Assembly (NCBI GenBank): GCA_965365445.1
Contig: CBDUBS010000164.1
Span: 1-8,333 of the forward strand
From: CBDUBS01 sp965365445
GTDB lineage: Bacteria > Bacteroidota > Rhodothermia > Rhodothermales > DASSAV01
Length of the DNA stretch: 8,333 nucleotides
Direction of reading: 5' to 3'
In this document: positions 6,558 through 8,333 of the stretch, one piece after another
Position numbering within the stretch: position 1 is the stretch's first letter
How the letters are laid out: the number at the start of each line of letters is the position of its first letter
Program-made: the position numbers and the translations under genes
The notes under the pieces: model-generated
Seen by the model: the letters and a program-made list of their open reading frames with translations, nothing else
The model's database searches: none
Told to the model about the DNA's origin: nothing

Positions 6558-7817
6558 ATGCGTACCTGGTACAGAAACCTGGACTACACCGTGCTGCTGA
6601 CGTGGCTGGCACTCCTCGGGGTGGGTCTTACGGCCATTTACAGCACCACACATGGGCCGGCTTCCGAGTTTCTGCTCGAGAGCGTGAAGCGCAACTTTCA
6701 ACGGCAGGCGACGTGGGCCGGGATCAGCGCCGTGGGCATCGTCATCGCCCTGATGATGCCGGTACGGTTTTTCCAGAAAGCAGCCTACCCGGCGTACGTA
6801 TTCACGCTGGTGCTGCTTCTGTTGGCCCTGGCCATCGGCAAAGAGATCAACGGTGCGAAATCGTGGATCGTAATCGGGCCCGTGCAACTTCAGGTTTCCG
6901 AGCTGGCGAAGGTAGGGACGGTGCTGGCCGTGGCGCAGCTCCTTTCATCCAGGCGGCCCAATGAGAGCACCATCCGGTATGCGGTGCTGGCGGTGGTGCT
7001 CATCATGATCCCGGCGCTGCTCATCCTGGCCGAGAACGATACCGGCACCGCTCTGGTTTTCATCGCCCTCGTCCCGATCATGCTGTTCTGGAGCGGGCTG
7101 CCGCTCAGCACGGTGCTCCTGATGGTTTCGCCGGCCATTGCGGGCTATCTGGCTATCTGGTATATGCCGGCCGCCGTGGCCTTTGCCGTCGTCTTTACGA
7201 TCGGGATATTTATCAAAACCCGGGATCGCCTGCTGACGCTGCTCTCCGCCGTGTTTACCGGCGGAACGGCCGGAGCGGCCTCCATAGCTCTCACGATGCT
7301 GCTGCAGCCGTACCAGGTTGCTCGCATCCTGTCGTTCAAGAACCCGGAGGCGGAGGAGTTTCGCAAGGGCGTCGGCTTTCACCTCGTACAGTCCAAGGCC
7401 GCCATCGGATCGGGCGGGTTGTTCGGAAAAGGGTTTACACAGGGAACGCAAACCCAAGGCGCCTTCATTCCTGAGCAATCCACCGACTTCGTGTTCAGTG
7501 TGATCGGCGAAGAATGGGGTTTCATCGGTTCCATAGTGGTACTCATCCTGTTTGCCGTTTTGCTCATTCGGCTCGTCCAGCTTGGCGCCCGGGTGCGGCA
7601 TCCGTTTGGAAGCATGGTCGCTGCCGGCGCCAGCGGCATTTACCTCATTCACATCATCATCAACATGGGCATGGTAACGGGGCTGCTGCCGGTTATCGGC
7701 ATTCCGCTCCCCTTCCTGTCGTATGGCGGCTCGGCGCTGCTCGCCAACACGGCCATGCTGGCTATCGTGCTGAACCTGCACATGCGCCGGGATGATTTCT
7801 CCATTTACGGCTACTGA
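6558..7817 (+). CDS. mrdB: RodA, SEDS-family peptidoglycan glycosyltransferase
   Basis: This 419-residue polytopic membrane protein has about ten hydrophobic helices and belongs to the SEDS (RodA/FtsW/SpoVE) family, which polymerises lipid II into glycan strands and is activated by its partner PBP2. Conserved blocks include AKSWIVIGPVQLQVSELAKV (100-119), AENDTGTALV (158-167), the loop LQPYQVARILSFKNPE (249-264), QSKAAIGSGGLFGKGFTQGT (278-297), FIPEQSTDFVFSVIGEEWGF (303-322) and LPVIGIPLPFLSYGGSALLA (377-396). It is longer than E. coli RodA (370), as is common in Bacteroidota-type homologues. The loop that normally carries the essential aspartate in a DPxGxGY context reads NPEAEEFRKGVGF here, with only glutamates (264, 266, 267) nearby. 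The gene starts 23 bases after mrdA. GAGGGG at 6539-6544 is a distant Shine-Dalgarno candidate. RodA is preferred over FtsW because of the mrdA neighbour. Confidence 0.95.
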   Translation: MRTWYRNLDYTVLLTWLALLGVGLTAIYSTTHGPASEFLLESVKRNFQRQATWAGISAVGIVIALMMPVRFFQKAAYPAYVFTLVLLLLALAIGKEINGAKSWIVIGPVQLQVSELAKVGTVLAVAQLLSSRRPNESTIRYAVLAVVLIMIPALLILAENDTGTALVFIALVPIMLFWSGLPLSTVLLMVSPAIAGYLAIWYMPAAVAFAVVFTIGIFIKTRDRLLTLLSAVFTGGTAGAASIALTMLLQPYQVARILSFKNPEAEEFRKGVGFHLVQSKAAIGSGGLFGKGFTQGTQTQGAFIPEQSTDFVFSVIGEEWGFIGSIVVLILFAVLLIRLVQLGARVRHPFGSMVAAGASGIYLIHIIINMGMVTGLLPVIGIPLPFLSYGGSALLANTAMLAIVLNLHMRRDDFSIYGY

Positions 7818-7841
7818 CCGGGGAGGCTGCAAGGTCGCCGT

Positions 7842-8333
7842 ATGCCCTCGTCCGAAGTGCACCCTGCGTTCGTTCCGTTACTGAACGAAATCCCCGGGTT
7901 GTTTGCCTCGGTGGACGGTCGCTCGTGTGCAGTGGCAGACGTTTTTCTGGAAGATTCCGAGTGGCAACAGCACACCGTCCGAAAAAGGGCGACACCTCGC
8001 GCCCTTCATCCGGCCGCTTGCCGAGCTGATCATCGGCGTGTGAGCGGGGCAGGCGTGCGGCTGCACCCGGAGCCGGGCGCAGGATGGTTTCGGTGCATGG
8101 AGGGCCTGTCGCCCGGGTCGCTCCGTCGGTTGTTTCGCGAGCCCGGCGGTCCGCCCGCCGCACCCGGACCGCCGCCCGGTGAGGATGCGGTCGGACTGGT
8201 CGCACTGATCGAGCGTACGCTGGATGCCGCCTTTTCGTACGACGGCGGCGTATGTCGGGCCGAGGTCATCGCCTACGAGCAGGTCCGCCGGACGGCGGTG
8301 CTGCGCCCCGACCGCTCGCCGGTATTCATGGAA
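7842..8333 (+). CDS. Unrecognised protein downstream of rodA, N-terminal part (runs off the right edge)
   Basis: From the ATG at 7842 the frame is open for 164 codons to the window end, so the C-terminus is missing. It begins MPSSEVHPAFVPLLNEIPGL, has a Pro/Gly-rich linker around residues 102-113, then a more structured-looking stretch, EDAVGLVALIERTLDAAFSY. No signal peptide, membrane helix or known motif is apparent, so a soluble protein is likely, and I assign no function. The start is 24 bases after the rodA stop, with GGGAGG at 7821-7826 and AAGG at 7831-7834 as possible ribosome sites, so it probably belongs to the mrdA-rodA transcript. Codon use past 8040 is strongly coding-like in this frame, but from about 7980 to 8040 another frame looks better (see findings). 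The true start could instead be the GTG at 8040, or the gene may carry frameshifts. Coding on this strand is likely; the exact N-terminus is not secure. Confidence 0.6.
   Translation, partial: MPSSEVHPAFVPLLNEIPGLFASVDGRSCAVADVFLEDSEWQQHTVRKRATPRALHPAACRADHRRVSGAGVRLHPEPGAGWFRCMEGLSPGSLRRLFREPGGPPAAPGPPPGEDAVGLVALIERTLDAAFSYDGGVCRAEVIAYEQVRRTAVLRPDRSPVFME

Noticed and set aside
6945..7862. A 305-codon minus-strand open frame antisense to rodA
   Set aside because: The reading is rich in His, Arg, Asp and Gln with no domain sense, while the plus strand has every SEDS block. The same reasoning removes the minus-strand frames at 4606-5433 and 5539-6063.

Overview
The window is GC-rich (about 60% by eye) and densely coded, with genes on both strands. 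The gene content suggests a Rhodothermota/Bacteroidota-type bacterium of the Rhodothermus/Salinibacter kind. The supporting signs are a RodA with the Bacteroidota-style PEQSTDF signature, a large PD40-propeller outer-membrane protein, mostly weak or absent Shine-Dalgarno sequences, and high G/C at codon third positions. This taxonomic guess is inference from protein style; no marker gene is present.

Left part, minus strand, read right to left. A large gene (4298 to 1209) encodes a 1029-residue secreted protein. It has a signal peptide, an HELVH zinc-protease domain, a TolB-like PD40 beta-propeller and a C-terminal Omp85/surface-antigen-type beta-barrel. A perfect 15-bp stem hairpin (1153-1187) follows it and should end its transcript. 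A short intergenic region with an AT-rich island and a 10-bp direct repeat then leads into pepE (1033 to 305), an aspartyl dipeptidase of the S51 family. A DUF480/YceH-family gene follows 52 bases later and runs off the left edge.

The centre (4299-4725) is a 427-base divergent intergenic region. It must hold the promoters for the barrel-protease gene and for the cell-elongation genes. I see an imperfect hairpin and an AT-rich stretch there but no convincing promoter.

Right part, plus strand. mrdA (PBP2 transpeptidase) and mrdB/rodA (SEDS glycosyltransferase) are separated by 23 bases. Together they form the peptidoglycan polymerase/crosslinker pair of the elongasome. A further gene starts 24 bases after rodA and runs off the right edge; I do not recognise it, and its reading frame is internally suspicious.

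The most interesting item is the protease-propeller-barrel fusion. The two partial edge genes have no complete open reading frame inside the window and are easy to miss. No tRNA, rRNA, CRISPR array or mobile element was seen.
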